NCBI GenBank assembly: GCA_903970435.1
Contig: CAJCIS010000270.1
Coordinates: 1 to 35,854, forward strand
Length of the DNA: 35,854 bases
Direction: 5' to 3'
Source of the DNA: Acidobacteriota bacterium
Lineage (GTDB): Bacteria > Pseudomonadota > Alphaproteobacteria > Acetobacterales > Acetobacteraceae
Shown: positions 8,186 to 16,776 of the stretch, piece by piece
Position numbering within the stretch: the first letter of the stretch is position 1
Layout of the letters: each line of letters begins with the position of its first letter
Program-made: the position numbers and the translations under genes
Notes under the pieces: model-generated
Database searches by the model: none
Told to the model about the DNA's origin: nothing
Seen by the model: the letters and a program-made list of their open reading frames with translations, nothing else

Positions 8186-9703
8186 CCCCTCGCTTTTACG
8201 GACAATCTTCTCGAACGCCGCCGAAACAAATCGAATCGATCCAGCAACAGCCTCGGCGACAACCACCCGCTCGCGGCGGCACAGCCACACGATGAGCACA
8301 ACCGACACCACGAGCATGGCGCCGCAACCTGGCAATGATCGAGCGCCCAACGCGAAATTCCAGACCCCGATAGCGACGCCCGTCAACATAAGCACGCCGA
8401 GCCGATCGAACCCGTGCCAGGGGTTCCGGTGCGTCGCATGATTCAGCAACGACAACGCGACTGCGACGGCTATCAACTCCGCTCCGGTAAATCCGGCCAC
8501 AACGCCGGTCAATCCGCCGATCAGCCGCAAGCCGATCAACGCGCCCGGAAAAATCAAGAAATGAGCCAAGTTGCTCATCAAAACGGTTGTGCTGCGCCCC
8601 ATGGCAAGCGCCATAGTTGTCGGCCAACCAAGCAGAAAGCGCGCTACCTGCAAAACACCTATCATTCCTACCAATAAGGCAGGCTGCGCAAACCGTACAC
8701 CGAACAACACCGGTATCATGGGAGGTGCAACAATGGCGAATCCCACTGCCATTGCGACGGCAAGCATCATGGTTTGCGCGCCCAGATCATCGCTCACGTC
8801 GTTCCGATCTCTGGCAGAGTCGCGCCGCGCGGCGATGACCGGAATAAAGATGGCGTGCATGTAGTTTGCCACGATATAGGACGGATAATAGATCAGCAAC
8901 ACGACGGCCGAATAGTAACCCAGTGCCGTTACACCGAGCTGATTGCCGACGATGACACGATCGCCCTGAAGCACAATGAACAACATCAGGCCATTCAGCA
9001 TTAGTGGCGCCGCGAACCGCGCCAGCCTCGGTGCATGCTCGCAATCCCACCCCAGGCGATATGTGCGAATTGCCTGCATGTGCGAGCCTGCCACCAAAAC
9101 GATCGCCCGTGTCACCATGCCGCAAACAACCGCCATGAAATTGCGCGTCAGCCATGCCCCAACTATGGCAGCTACCAAGCCCGCCATGTCGGCCGCAATC
9201 ATGCAGCCTGCCTCGGACCTGAAATCATGTCCGCGCTGCAGCCGTCTTATATCGAGGTGGAGGAATCCCGATATTAGCGGCGAGAGTGCGAGAAGCGCAA
9301 GCCCCGATGCCAATTGCGGTGTATTATAAAGGTATGCAATTGGGATTGCGCAAATCACCAGGGTGCCCGCAACGGCGGCGCCGCGAACAACATAGACCAG
9401 CTGGACAAGCTTTTGAACCTGCGGGCTCCCCCCCTCACGATCCTGAATGAGGAAGCGGTCACTGCCCGTATCGCTGACCAGATCAAAGAACCCCGCCGTA
9501 ACGGTCAGCGCAGCGGCGAGCCCAAGCTGTTCGGGGCCAAGCAGGCGCGCCAGAACAACATATCGCAGCAGCGCAGAAGCCTGAGACGTCAGCGACGCAA
9601 CGAAATAGCGCCCGCCACCTCTGCGCACAGACCCGCCATGCGTCGCCTCGCCAACCCTGCCCGGCTCCATCAATGAGCTAGATGAGGGCACAGCCGCTGT
9701 CAT
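8162..9703 (-). CDS. Wzx/PST-type oligosaccharide flippase
   Basis: This 513-residue polytopic protein has about 12-14 hydrophobic segments. It starts with RYFVASLTSQASALLRYVVLARLLGPEQLGLAAALTVTAGFFDLVSDTGSDRFLIQ, the typical N-terminus of polysaccharide-transporter flippases. A QGDRVIVGNQLGVTALGYYSAVVLLIYYPSYIVANYMHAIFIPVIAA stretch is also characteristic of the family. It would move lipid-linked repeat units from the cytoplasmic to the periplasmic leaflet for polymerisation by the Wzy-like protein. The ATG at 9703 was chosen over a TTG two codons upstream. Its last eight residues (RRKHVLF and the preceding Gly) are encoded by the right arm of an inverted-repeat element, so the original C-terminus may have been replaced. 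A few residues there are unlikely to matter. Confidence 0.85.
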   Translation of the reverse strand: MTAAVPSSSSLMEPGRVGEATHGGSVRRGGGRYFVASLTSQASALLRYVVLARLLGPEQLGLAAALTVTAGFFDLVSDTGSDRFLIQDREGGSPQVQKLVQLVYVVRGAAVAGTLVICAIPIAYLYNTPQLASGLALLALSPLISGFLHLDIRRLQRGHDFRSEAGCMIAADMAGLVAAIVGAWLTRNFMAVVCGMVTRAIVLVAGSHMQAIRTYRLGWDCEHAPRLARFAAPLMLNGLMLFIVLQGDRVIVGNQLGVTALGYYSAVVLLIYYPSYIVANYMHAIFIPVIAARRDSARDRNDVSDDLGAQTMMLAVAMAVGFAIVAPPMIPVLFGVRFAQPALLVGMIGVLQVARFLLGWPTTMALAMGRSTTVLMSNLAHFLIFPGALIGLRLIGGLTGVVAGFTGAELIAVAVALSLLNHATHRNPWHGFDRLGVLMLTGVAIGVWNFALGARSLPGCGAMLVVSVVLIVWLCRRERVVVAEAVAGSIRFVSAAFEKIVRKSEGRRKHVLF

Positions 9704-10325
9704 GCGCAATCACCTGTCCCCGTGCCGCGCGAGCACGGCAGAGCGCGCACGGCCATTGCGGAGTCATTCTGGTACGAATACGCGCAACGACATCCGGCGA
9801 TGTGCACGGTGGTGTAAACCGAGCCATCGGGCAAATTGTCGGCAAGTCGATAATTGGGCCGGTTCGAACAAGGCATGGCGTGCTTGAATTTCCCAGTAGG
9901 CGGGCCTGTTACTATGATTGCGTGCGGGCAAGCAATTACAACTTCGCGAAAAGCAACCGCGTCAGGCGCCGGTGATAAAATCCTGTCGTAGAGCGCTTGC
10001 CTTGAATAGCAGCGTGCCGCCGGTTCACGCCACATATTAATTGATACGCAGGCAACTACAACCGAGACGGGACCACCCTACCTAAGAATCCCGCCATAGT
10101 TGCGCGCCGATCGGCGCACTTCGTTGGGGTTGCCCCACGATACCTTCTTCAACTTGCTGCATCAGTCTGGCTAGTGGTTTTGCATCATTCGCGCCGCCTT
10201 GGCGCGGCATACCAACGAGCCATAGCGGGGCGTGAAGCCGCGGCGAAACCGCCGTGTACTCGACCGGCGGCACGACCGCTTCCAGGTTGCTGGGCGGATC
10301 GTTATCGGAAGCGAAGGCAAGTGGT
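9704..10325. other. Long divergent intergenic region
   Basis: About 620 bp lie between the divergent flippase and GT2 genes. Short frames exist on both strands, but none resembles a known protein or has a good ribosome-binding site. A GC-rich palindromic core (GCCGATCGGC) lies at about 10107-10116. The minus-strand frame ending at 10082 could be a gene remnant, but I cannot assign it. Promoters for both flanking genes are expected here; none could be named with confidence. Confidence 0.35.
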
Positions 10326-11270
10326 ATGTCTGACGATAGTATGTTGGCTGAGCGTGTTACTCGCGATGGCAATGCTGCACCCTCTTATCGGTCGAATCCT
10401 CAGGTCAGCCGCTGTCCGTTCGTTTCGGTTATCATTCCGCACTATAATGATCTGGCGGCGCTGCGCGTCTGTGTCGCTGGGCTGCGCCGGCAATCCTGGC
10501 CCGCCGATCGGCTGGAAATTATTGTCGCCGACAACAACTCGGCCTGCGGGCTGGATGCCGTAGCCGCGGCGGCCGCCGATTGCCGCGTGGTGCATGCGCC
10601 AATCCAGGGCGCCGGGCCTGCCCGAAACGCTGGCGTATCGGCATCGCGCGGCGACATCCTCGCCTTTATCGACAGCGACTGCGAGCCGCTCGCCGGATGG
10701 ATTGAAAACGGCGTCCGCAGCCTGAGAACCTACGACTTTGCCGGCGGGCACGTCGAAACAGCGCCACGCGATCCTGACCGCCCCACGGCAGTCGAAGCCT
10801 GGGAAATGGTGTTCGGCTTCGATTTCGAGCGCTACATCCTGGTCGAAGGTTACACCGGCAGCGGCAACATGTGGGTGTGGCGCTCGGTATTCGAAACGGT
10901 CGGCGGCTTCCGAACGGGTGTGTCGGAGGATATTGACTGGTCGCTCCGCGCCAGGGCAGCCGGTTTCCGGCTTGGCTACGAGCCGAGTGCCGCCGTTACA
11001 CATCTGGCGCGGGCGCATTGGTCCGACTTGCTGGGCCGGTGGCGCAGGGTCATTGCCGAACATTATGCCCTCACGCGGGAGAAGCCGTTCTGGGTATTGC
11101 GTTGGCTCGCCTGGACATTTGGAATGCCGCTCTCCATCGGCCCCCATCTTGTGCGCCTGGTCAGATCCGATCGCCTGCCGAAGCGACAATCCAAGGCGGC
11201 CGCGGCGGCCGTTCTGATAGGCCATCGACTTTGGCGCACAGGCTTCATGATGCGGATGCTGTTCGCTTAG
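10326..11270 (+). CDS. Glycosyltransferase family 2
   Basis: The protein has 314 residues from the ATG at 10326. The GT2 fold starts with PFVSVIIPHYNDLAALRVCVAGLRRQ (residues about 31-56), then the IIVADNN strand. GAGPARNAGVSASRGDILAFIDSDCEP carries the DxD motif (DSD) for metal and nucleotide-sugar binding. The acceptor-side motif GVSEDIDWSLRARAAG contains the catalytic-base ED pair. Two C-terminal hydrophobic patches (LRWLAWTFGMPLSIGPHLV and AAAAAVLIGHRLWRTGF) suggest membrane contact. A GTG or ATG 72 bp upstream would add unconserved residues, so the later ATG was used. The WecG-type gene follows after 9 nt, so the two probably form an operon. The donor sugar is unknown. Confidence 0.88.
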   Translation: MSDDSMLAERVTRDGNAAPSYRSNPQVSRCPFVSVIIPHYNDLAALRVCVAGLRRQSWPADRLEIIVADNNSACGLDAVAAAAADCRVVHAPIQGAGPARNAGVSASRGDILAFIDSDCEPLAGWIENGVRSLRTYDFAGGHVETAPRDPDRPTAVEAWEMVFGFDFERYILVEGYTGSGNMWVWRSVFETVGGFRTGVSEDIDWSLRARAAGFRLGYEPSAAVTHLARAHWSDLLGRWRRVIAEHYALTREKPFWVLRWLAWTFGMPLSIGPHLVRLVRSDRLPKRQSKAAAAAVLIGHRLWRTGFMMRMLFA

Positions 11271-11279
11271 GCGTCCAAA

Positions 11280-12158
11280 GTGCGGCCCAGGCGCCGCGTG
11301 TTTTCCGGGGCAATGCAGGTGACCATATTTCCAAGCCGCCACGCCGTCGTGCAGTCGATCGGTCTTCTGCGCCGCATGAGCCTTGTTCAATGTGAGGATC
11401 ACCGCGCGAACTTGATGCTTTGGCTCGGCAGTAACCAGGACAGAGTTCGTATCGTCTCCTGGCTGAATGCGCATACGTTGACGCAGGCGATGACCGATCC
11501 CGCGTTGAGGGCGAGCCTTCTGCAGGCTTCGATCGTGCTTCGTGACGGTATCGGCATTTCCATCTTGCTCCGGCTGATGGGTGTGAATGCCGGCGAGAAC
11601 ATGAACGGAACAGATCTCATACCCGAAATCATTCGTATCAACCCCGGCAAGTCCGTCGCACTACTCGGCACCACGGAGCCATTCCTCTCCGCTGCCGCCG
11701 AAGCGATCGAACAATTGGGTGGAAAGGTGGTTTTGCGGCTCGATGGGTTTCAGGAAAATTCCGCCTACGCCGATAAACTCGCCGAGACCAACGCTGACAT
11801 TGTCATTTTGGCGATGGGTGTGCCGAAGCAGGAAAAAATCGCGATCTTCCTGGCCGAGCGTTTGGAAACACATCCGCTTATCCTCACCGGCGGCGCAATT
11901 CTCGACTTCATGGCGGGCCGGTTTCCGAGATCGCCACGAATTTGGAGATATCTGCGGCTCGAATGGCTTTTCCGCCTGATAAATGAGCCGCGCCGTTTGT
12001 GGCGCCGATACCTGCTCGGCGGCGCCGTTTTTGCCGCCTATGCGGCAAGCATCGTGCTCGAGGCCAGATCGCCGCTACTTGGTGACGAAACCGCGCGCGC
12101 ACGCGGCGCTGAACCAATACCGGCGGGCGCCTCGCCGGGATCCGCCGGCGGCAGATGA
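11280..12158 (+). CDS. WecG/TagA/CpsF family glycosyltransferase
   Basis: The core shows the family pattern: WLNAHTLTQAMTDPALRASLLQASIVLRDGIGI (the DG motif of the active site), NGTDLIPEI, then KSVALLGTTEPFLSAAAEAI. It ends with ADIVILAMGVPKQEKIAIFLAERL and GGAILDFMAGRFPRSPRIWRYLRLEWLFRLINEPRRLWRRYL, the last being the basic C-terminal membrane-association segment of the family. These enzymes (CAZy GT26, such as WecG, TagA and GumM) add an early sugar to a lipid-linked acceptor at the membrane. The first 55 residues are not like the family, and a GTG at 11280 is the farthest start; ATGs at 11313 and 11376 are alternatives. The gene follows a GT2 gene by 9 nt. Confidence 0.87.
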   Translation: MRPRRRVFSGAMQVTIFPSRHAVVQSIGLLRRMSLVQCEDHRANLMLWLGSNQDRVRIVSWLNAHTLTQAMTDPALRASLLQASIVLRDGIGISILLRLMGVNAGENMNGTDLIPEIIRINPGKSVALLGTTEPFLSAAAEAIEQLGGKVVLRLDGFQENSAYADKLAETNADIVILAMGVPKQEKIAIFLAERLETHPLILTGGAILDFMAGRFPRSPRIWRYLRLEWLFRLINEPRRLWRRYLLGGAVFAAYAASIVLEARSPLLGDETARARGAEPIPAGASPGSAGGR

Positions 12159-12254
12159 CCGGTCGGCATCATCAATTAGTATTTTCGTACCTGCAATAAC
12201 ATGCCTATCCGGTTGCTGTCTAGACTGGCCTAGCGTGGACTGCCTTTGAACCAG

Positions 12255-14045
12255 CTACTGGATCTTATAGATTTTCACCTGGTAGTTGTCCCCGTTGGCG
12301 CCCAGCAAATCGGCGAACTGCGCCTGATCGTTCAATGTAAACAACGTCTTTTTCGATGTATGCGCTGGGTCGTACCGGCTATCGGAGTCGTAGATCACTT
12401 CCACCGTATGGCCTGCCAAACCGGTCAGCGTATAGGTAAACGTGGCGCCGGCCGGGCTGCTGCGGTCCGATTGGGCGAACAGGAATGTGTGGCCATTATA
12501 TTGTTTCACTAGCGCCAGGCCGGGCACCGACGCGTCGCCTGTTGCCATCGTCAGAATCCCGTTTGAACAGGACGTGGTAGTCGACAGCGCTCCATTCGCG
12601 TAGTCGATCTGCTGCATCGAACAAATCCCCGCGGTCGTCGCGTTCAGCCGCTCGGCAAAGCGATCTACCACCGAATTTATATAGGTCAGGTTCTGCTGTG
12701 CCACCGTCGCGCCGGGGCCGGCGTTGGTGTCTCCCAGGCAGAACGAATAAGAAAGCGAATCGTGGCAAAAATACTCTATTCCATTGGCGCCGCTGATAAT
12801 GCTCATCCACACCTCGGCTGCCACCTGTGCCGGTGTCGGCCGGTATTCATTGCCATTTACGACGCATATATTCGCGCTCGCGACGCAGTCGGTCTGCGCA
12901 CCGGCGCCGCCGGCCCCGCCGGTGACGGTAATCGGTTCATTCGCGCTGGTTGTGCCCGCCGCCGCGCTCATCACCGCGTGTGTTGCATCAATAATGCTGG
13001 TGATCTTGGTGTTCGCCGGAATGCCGGCGCCGGACACGGTCAGGCCGACCCACGTCGAGGTGAAACTCGACCATCCGCTCGCGTTGGTCAGCGTCGCCGA
13101 ACCGTCCGTCACGCCACCGGCAAACACGTTGTTGGCGCTCGAGAAGCCGAAATTGTCACCGCCGGCCTCTACGAACACCCATGCGGGCTGCGTCGAGAGG
13201 CCGTCATGGATCATCGCCTGGGTCGTAACCCCTTGGAACCACAACGTGTCGTTGGCAACCGTCAGAAAATTCGATTTGGCTTCGCTTTGCGGAATATATC
13301 CCGACTGGGGCATCCACGGACTGGTAAGCGGATAAAGGTCGAACGATCCGATACTCGTCGCTTGCAGCGCCGCAACCATTTGCTGCTCACAGGTCTGGCC
13401 ATACCAATTCGGCGGGGCGGACATCCACGCGGTGTTGTTATACGTAACAATGCGCGTCGGGTCATAACCGTTTATGCCGTTGATGATCTCCGGCACTTCG
13501 GCGATCGAGCCGTTGCCACAATTCGCCTCATCGCCCGCATTATACCCGATGACGTTGGCATTGGCACCGATGGCGCCAGCCAGCGCCAGCACGGACGCAA
13601 CCGATTGGGGTGATGTCTTCTCGTTCCACGGCGTGTTGATACCACCGACAACGTAAAGGTTGTTCGCCTTGATCGCCTCCAGTTCGCCCGCGTCGGCACC
13701 AAAACTCTCTGGCCAGGTAGGCCCCAAGCCCAGGAAAATATTCATTTTCGTTGCGGCGGCGGCGGCGGCAATTGTGGGATAGGGGCCGCTATGTCCGGTT
13801 TCCGTCGGGCTCTGATACCACACGGACAGCGGAAAAAATGTCGGAGTCTGCGGCGGCCCGTTTTGCCACGGCGCATACAGGCTGCTGGCGGACGCCATAC
13901 CGGGGCTGATCAACCCGGCCGTCAGCACCGATGCGCGGACCGCTCGCAGCCGCCCCCTTGAAATCGCATCCACATTTTTAGTCACGACGAGACAGCTGTG
14001 GCGCCGAACGCTCAACAACTTGCGATTGTATCGTTCCGGATTCAT
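12255..14045 (-). CDS. Secreted TIM-barrel glycoside-hydrolase-like protein with an inserted domain
   Basis: This 596-residue protein has a basic N-terminus, then a signal-peptide-like stretch (VRASVLTAGLISPGMASA, residues about 37-54). The next part resembles a (beta/alpha)8 glycosidase: MNIFLGLGPTWPES, VIGYNAGDEANC (candidate acid/base in GDE, residues about 168-179) and QPAWVFVEAGGDNF (candidate nucleophile Glu). A beta-rich insert of about 60 residues (about 310-375, GVTDGSATLTNASGW through NEPITVTGG) follows. It resembles modules seen in phage and surface proteins, after which the barrel resumes with AAEVWMSIISGANGIEYFCHD. The C-terminus is a beta-sandwich-like tail. It may trim the polysaccharide in the periplasm or outside the cell. 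A GAGGTAGCT-ATG context supports the start. Confidence 0.65.
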   Translation of the reverse strand: MNPERYNRKLLSVRRHSCLVVTKNVDAISRGRLRAVRASVLTAGLISPGMASASSLYAPWQNGPPQTPTFFPLSVWYQSPTETGHSGPYPTIAAAAAATKMNIFLGLGPTWPESFGADAGELEAIKANNLYVVGGINTPWNEKTSPQSVASVLALAGAIGANANVIGYNAGDEANCGNGSIAEVPEIINGINGYDPTRIVTYNNTAWMSAPPNWYGQTCEQQMVAALQATSIGSFDLYPLTSPWMPQSGYIPQSEAKSNFLTVANDTLWFQGVTTQAMIHDGLSTQPAWVFVEAGGDNFGFSSANNVFAGGVTDGSATLTNASGWSSFTSTWVGLTVSGAGIPANTKITSIIDATHAVMSAAAGTTSANEPITVTGGAGGAGAQTDCVASANICVVNGNEYRPTPAQVAAEVWMSIISGANGIEYFCHDSLSYSFCLGDTNAGPGATVAQQNLTYINSVVDRFAERLNATTAGICSMQQIDYANGALSTTTSCSNGILTMATGDASVPGLALVKQYNGHTFLFAQSDRSSPAGATFTYTLTGLAGHTVEVIYDSDSRYDPAHTSKKTLFTLNDQAQFADLLGANGDNYQVKIYKIQ

Positions 14046-14504
14046 AGCTACCTCGTGGTGAAACAGGACGTGTCCGTCCTCTTTAACCGCTCACGTTTGC
14101 GCGAGCAAATGTTTTTTTCGTCTTTTCGCTTCAAAATTGAGTAGATAGCCGAAACGTTCACACGTTGGGGTTGAGCAATGCCTGATCTGCACACGCGGGG
14201 CGGCGCGCCCGGGCCTTGGTCCAAAGCGTCGGTTTTTGCGGATTGTCTCGGCGCGGAGGTTGCGCCACCTGCCGCAGCTTGATCCTTTGGCTCGGCGTGC
14301 GTTGGCGCCAAGTAGATTGGCCAGGTGACGGCGGCGCCGGAATGGCGCCTTGGAAAGTTGCGAACTTCTTGCTCGTACAGCCGTCAGTGGCACAAAGCGC
14401 CGGATTGGCAAAGCTGTTTATGACTGGGCGGCGGCGGCGAGGAAGTCGTGACCCCGGCGGAAGGTGGTCGTGCCTGCAAGAAAAACAACAGAAATCAATG
14501 ATTT
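14046..14504. other. Intergenic region upstream of the secreted glycosidase-like gene
   Basis: About 460 bp lie between the glycosidase-like start and the paired hairpin repeat. Near the start codon (minus strand) there are two hairpins: AGGACG-GACA-CGTCCT at 14065-14080 and an imperfect one at about 14088-14105. The rest has open frames on both strands with no recognised similarity. It could be a decayed gene; nothing supports calling it one. Confidence 0.35.
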
Positions 14505-14648
14505 GAGAAGGGCGGATGTTCTTTCTGAAGATACGAGCCAAAACATTTTGTCTGTGCGACTGCGGAAAGGTTTCGCGCAAGTCGGGGATCGCATCACCAG
14601 CAAAAGTCTTTTGGTTCTGTTCTTCAGAAAAGAACATCCTTGCTTCTC
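14505..14648. repeat. Inverted pair of double-hairpin repeats, imperfect
   Basis: The right copy (14602-14635, minus-strand sense) starts 18 nt after the stop codon of the membrane-protein gene. The left copy (14518-14549) faces it and is degenerate. Both belong to the CTGAAG variant seen at 8033-8185 and share a GAGAAG flank with it. The two copies are separated by 52 bp. In the left copy the second hairpin (CAAAA/TTTTG) is still intact. Confidence 0.7.
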
Positions 14649-14653
14649 AGCGC

Positions 14654-16033
14654 TCAGTCGATGGCGCCCTCGCCCCGAACGCAAAGAATAAACGGAAAAA
14701 ACATCACAAACGGCAACATGTGTTTCTCAAACTCATAAAAGCCATCGCTCAGGACAACGAACAGCGGACAGCCCACCACGAAATAGACCGCGCAAAGCGT
14801 CGAGGCGGCATCTCGGTTGAGTGCGGCCGAAGCAATACAGATCAACGAAAAAATGAGCCACAAATGCCGCTGAATGCCCAGCATCGGCGCCAAGGGCCCG
14901 TCCAGCGAACCTGCATCCGGTCTGATGTAGGCAAGCGAATAATCCGAAGTTTCAGCCACCACGTAGGTGGCATCGATCAGGCGGCCCAGAGTCGCGGGGT
15001 GCGCGACAAGGCGAAGGTAACTGCCCGCGGAGGTAGCGGCATACACGGCCGCAATTTGCGCGGCATTGCCGTTGGTCAGGATATCGTTCCCGGTAGGCCA
15101 GAACGATGTCCCGGCCAGGTCCGCGCCTTGAATATCGGAGGCCGCCGGATCGCCGGCTTGCAGCGACGCCTTGTTGTGGACGAAGTAATGGGCGCGTTCG
15201 CTGTAGTTTCCGGCCGGCCAGAACGCGACCCCCTCACCGGCCCAGCCGAGGCCGTTGAAAACACGGTTATACGCGTTTTGCTGGGACAGATGGGTGAACG
15301 TGGCTTTGCCGGCCTGAAAGGCCGGCGGCACAACGAAAAATGCCACCAGCAGCATGGCGAAGCGAAAACGGCTCTGGCGTTGCACGACGCACGATCCGGC
15401 AAATGCCGCCACCAGCACGGGCAGAACGAGAATTAGTTCCGATTTTGCATAGAGAACGAGGGCGGACGCGCTCGCGAGCAGCATTGCGCCCGGCAGCGTC
15501 GCACGCAGGGCGACGCCCGTGACAAGCCAGGGCATCAGCGCCAATACGGCAGCCTCCTCGTAGAGGGATTTGAAATAATAAGCGAGAGTTGCGTATGCCA
15601 CAACGCAGCAAACCACGCCGCGAACGCGGCTGTTGAATGCGACGTGTGCAGCGACAATCAACGCAACGACGCCCGACCAATAGATGGCGCTGAGAAACAG
15701 GAAAATCGTCGACTGCGACATGCAGCTTTGGCCGCCCAGCCGATAGGCGAAGACCAGGATGTCAAAGAACAGCGACATCGTGGATTCCGGAAGTGCCGAC
15801 CGCAGCGCGTTGCCGCCGACCATCGGCTCACAGGCGGCCAGCGGCTTCCACGGTTGCATGAAGGGTAGATGGTCGGTGCTGACGCGCAGAAAATCGCCAT
15901 TGTTGATCATGGGGCCGTAAAACGCCCACGCGCCGACGGTGGAAAGAATACCAACAGCCACGACAACAATTGTGAAAATCAGTCTGTGTGTGCGTTCGCG
16001 AACGCCGCTCGCGCGCGCCAGGCGCTGCAGCAC
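14654..16033 (-). CDS. Polytopic inner-membrane protein of the polysaccharide locus
   Basis: No family was recognised. From the GTG at 16033 it has 459 residues, starting with a basic segment and a transmembrane helix (LIFTIVVVAVGILSTVGAWAFY). This is followed by an acidic extracytoplasmic loop, NNGDFLRVSTDHLPF, and then eight to ten more hydrophobic segments. A long hydrophilic stretch at about residues 245-350 separates two membrane blocks. An early Asp-containing loop and many helices are compatible with a GT-C glycosyltransferase or another polysaccharide membrane enzyme, but this is inference. The frame is open to 16189, yet that part includes a 16-bp inverted repeat and has only a TTG start, so the GTG was preferred. 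The gene lies downstream of the Wza-type gene. Confidence 0.7.
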   Translation of the reverse strand: MLQRLARASGVRERTHRLIFTIVVVAVGILSTVGAWAFYGPMINNGDFLRVSTDHLPFMQPWKPLAACEPMVGGNALRSALPESTMSLFFDILVFAYRLGGQSCMSQSTIFLFLSAIYWSGVVALIVAAHVAFNSRVRGVVCCVVAYATLAYYFKSLYEEAAVLALMPWLVTGVALRATLPGAMLLASASALVLYAKSELILVLPVLVAAFAGSCVVQRQSRFRFAMLLVAFFVVPPAFQAGKATFTHLSQQNAYNRVFNGLGWAGEGVAFWPAGNYSERAHYFVHNKASLQAGDPAASDIQGADLAGTSFWPTGNDILTNGNAAQIAAVYAATSAGSYLRLVAHPATLGRLIDATYVVAETSDYSLAYIRPDAGSLDGPLAPMLGIQRHLWLIFSLICIASAALNRDAASTLCAVYFVVGCPLFVVLSDGFYEFEKHMLPFVMFFPFILCVRGEGAID

Positions 16034-16098
16034 GAACGTGAAATCTACGCTGGGCTGGATGATGTCCGGGCTCCGTGCGCCTTTTCCGCCGGCACCGC

Positions 16099-16141
16099 AC
16101 TCCCCACAAAGCACCAGACACAATAGTGCTTTGTGCGGAGT
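16099..16141 (-). terminator. Long hairpin between export lipoprotein and membrane-protein genes
   Basis: Bases 16099-16114 and 16126-16141 form a 16-bp stem with one mismatch around an 11-nt loop. The hairpin starts about 65 nt after the stop of the Wza-type gene in transcription sense. There is no U-tract, so it may attenuate or protect the transcript rather than end it. Confidence 0.5.
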
Positions 16142-16206
16142 CGCGCGCGTTTGTCTTACGCAGGCGATACGAAGATTATTCCGTTTCAACGTCTCGTATC
16201 GAAACT

Positions 16207-16776
16207 TCAGAAATTCCGCTCCAGCACCGTCATGACATCGCCCGGCTGTATCAGGCTCTGCCGCTCCACGCGTCCTTCAATGGTGCCGCCTTGGCCGGAC
16301 CGAACCACTGCCGCACGGCTACGCACTGCGCGCGGCGTGAAACCGCCCGCCAGCGCCACCGCGCTCAGCATCGTCATGTGCGGCTGATACGGAAACGGAC
16401 CGGGGCGTTGCACCTCGCCAAGCACGAACACGGGACGGTATTTCACCACCTCCACCACCACGCTCGGCTCGTTCAACAGTTTTCGGGTGCGCAACGCGTC
16501 ACTGATCTCCTCGGCCAGCGCGCGCGTCGTCAGGCCATCCGCCGGCATGGGTCCCAGCAGCGGCAGGGCCACGTTTCCGCTATCGTCGATGCCAAATTGG
16601 CCCGACAAGGTCTGCTCGCCAAACGTCGTCAGGCGGATTTCGTCGCCGGTGCTGAGCTTGTAGCCCGCCGCATTCACCGCCGACGAGTCCAAAAGCGGCA
16701 GGTTGGCGCCCGGCTCGCAGGCCGAAAGCAGAAGCAGCAGGGCAGCAAAACCGTGCCGAAGCGAACCGCGTGACAT
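16207..16776 (-). CDS. Wza-type polysaccharide export lipoprotein
   Basis: From the ATG at 16776 the protein has 189 residues. It starts with a lipoprotein signal peptide: basic SRGSLRHGF, a hydrophobic core, and the lipobox LLSAC with the acylated Cys at position 20. The Poly_export domain follows (YKLSTGDEIRLTTFGEQTLSGQFGIDDSGNVALPLLGPMPADGLTTRALAEEI). A SLBB-type domain comes after it (RPVFVLGEVQRPGPFPYQPHMTMLSAVALAGGF). It would form the outer-membrane export channel. At 189 residues it is about half the length of E. coli Wza and is the short form seen in many alphaproteobacteria; it lacks the C-terminal membrane helix region. It is divergent from the outer-membrane barrel gene. Confidence 0.88.
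   Translation of the reverse strand: MSRGSLRHGFAALLLLLSACEPGANLPLLDSSAVNAAGYKLSTGDEIRLTTFGEQTLSGQFGIDDSGNVALPLLGPMPADGLTTRALAEEISDALRTRKLLNEPSVVVEVVKYRPVFVLGEVQRPGPFPYQPHMTMLSAVALAGGFTPRAVRSRAAVVRSGQGGTIEGRVERQSLIQPGDVMTVLERNF

Noticed and set aside
10082-10253. Possible insertion-sequence remnant on the minus strand
   Set aside because: No terminal repeats, no transposase motif and no target duplication could be seen.
14216-14506. A 96-codon plus-strand frame ending just before a hairpin repeat
   Set aside because: No recognisable family and no good start context. The opposite strand is open too, which suggests non-coding DNA.
16034-16189. Longer start of the polytopic membrane protein
   Set aside because: Only a TTG is available, and this stretch contains a 16-bp inverted repeat that reads as Cys-rich nonsense.
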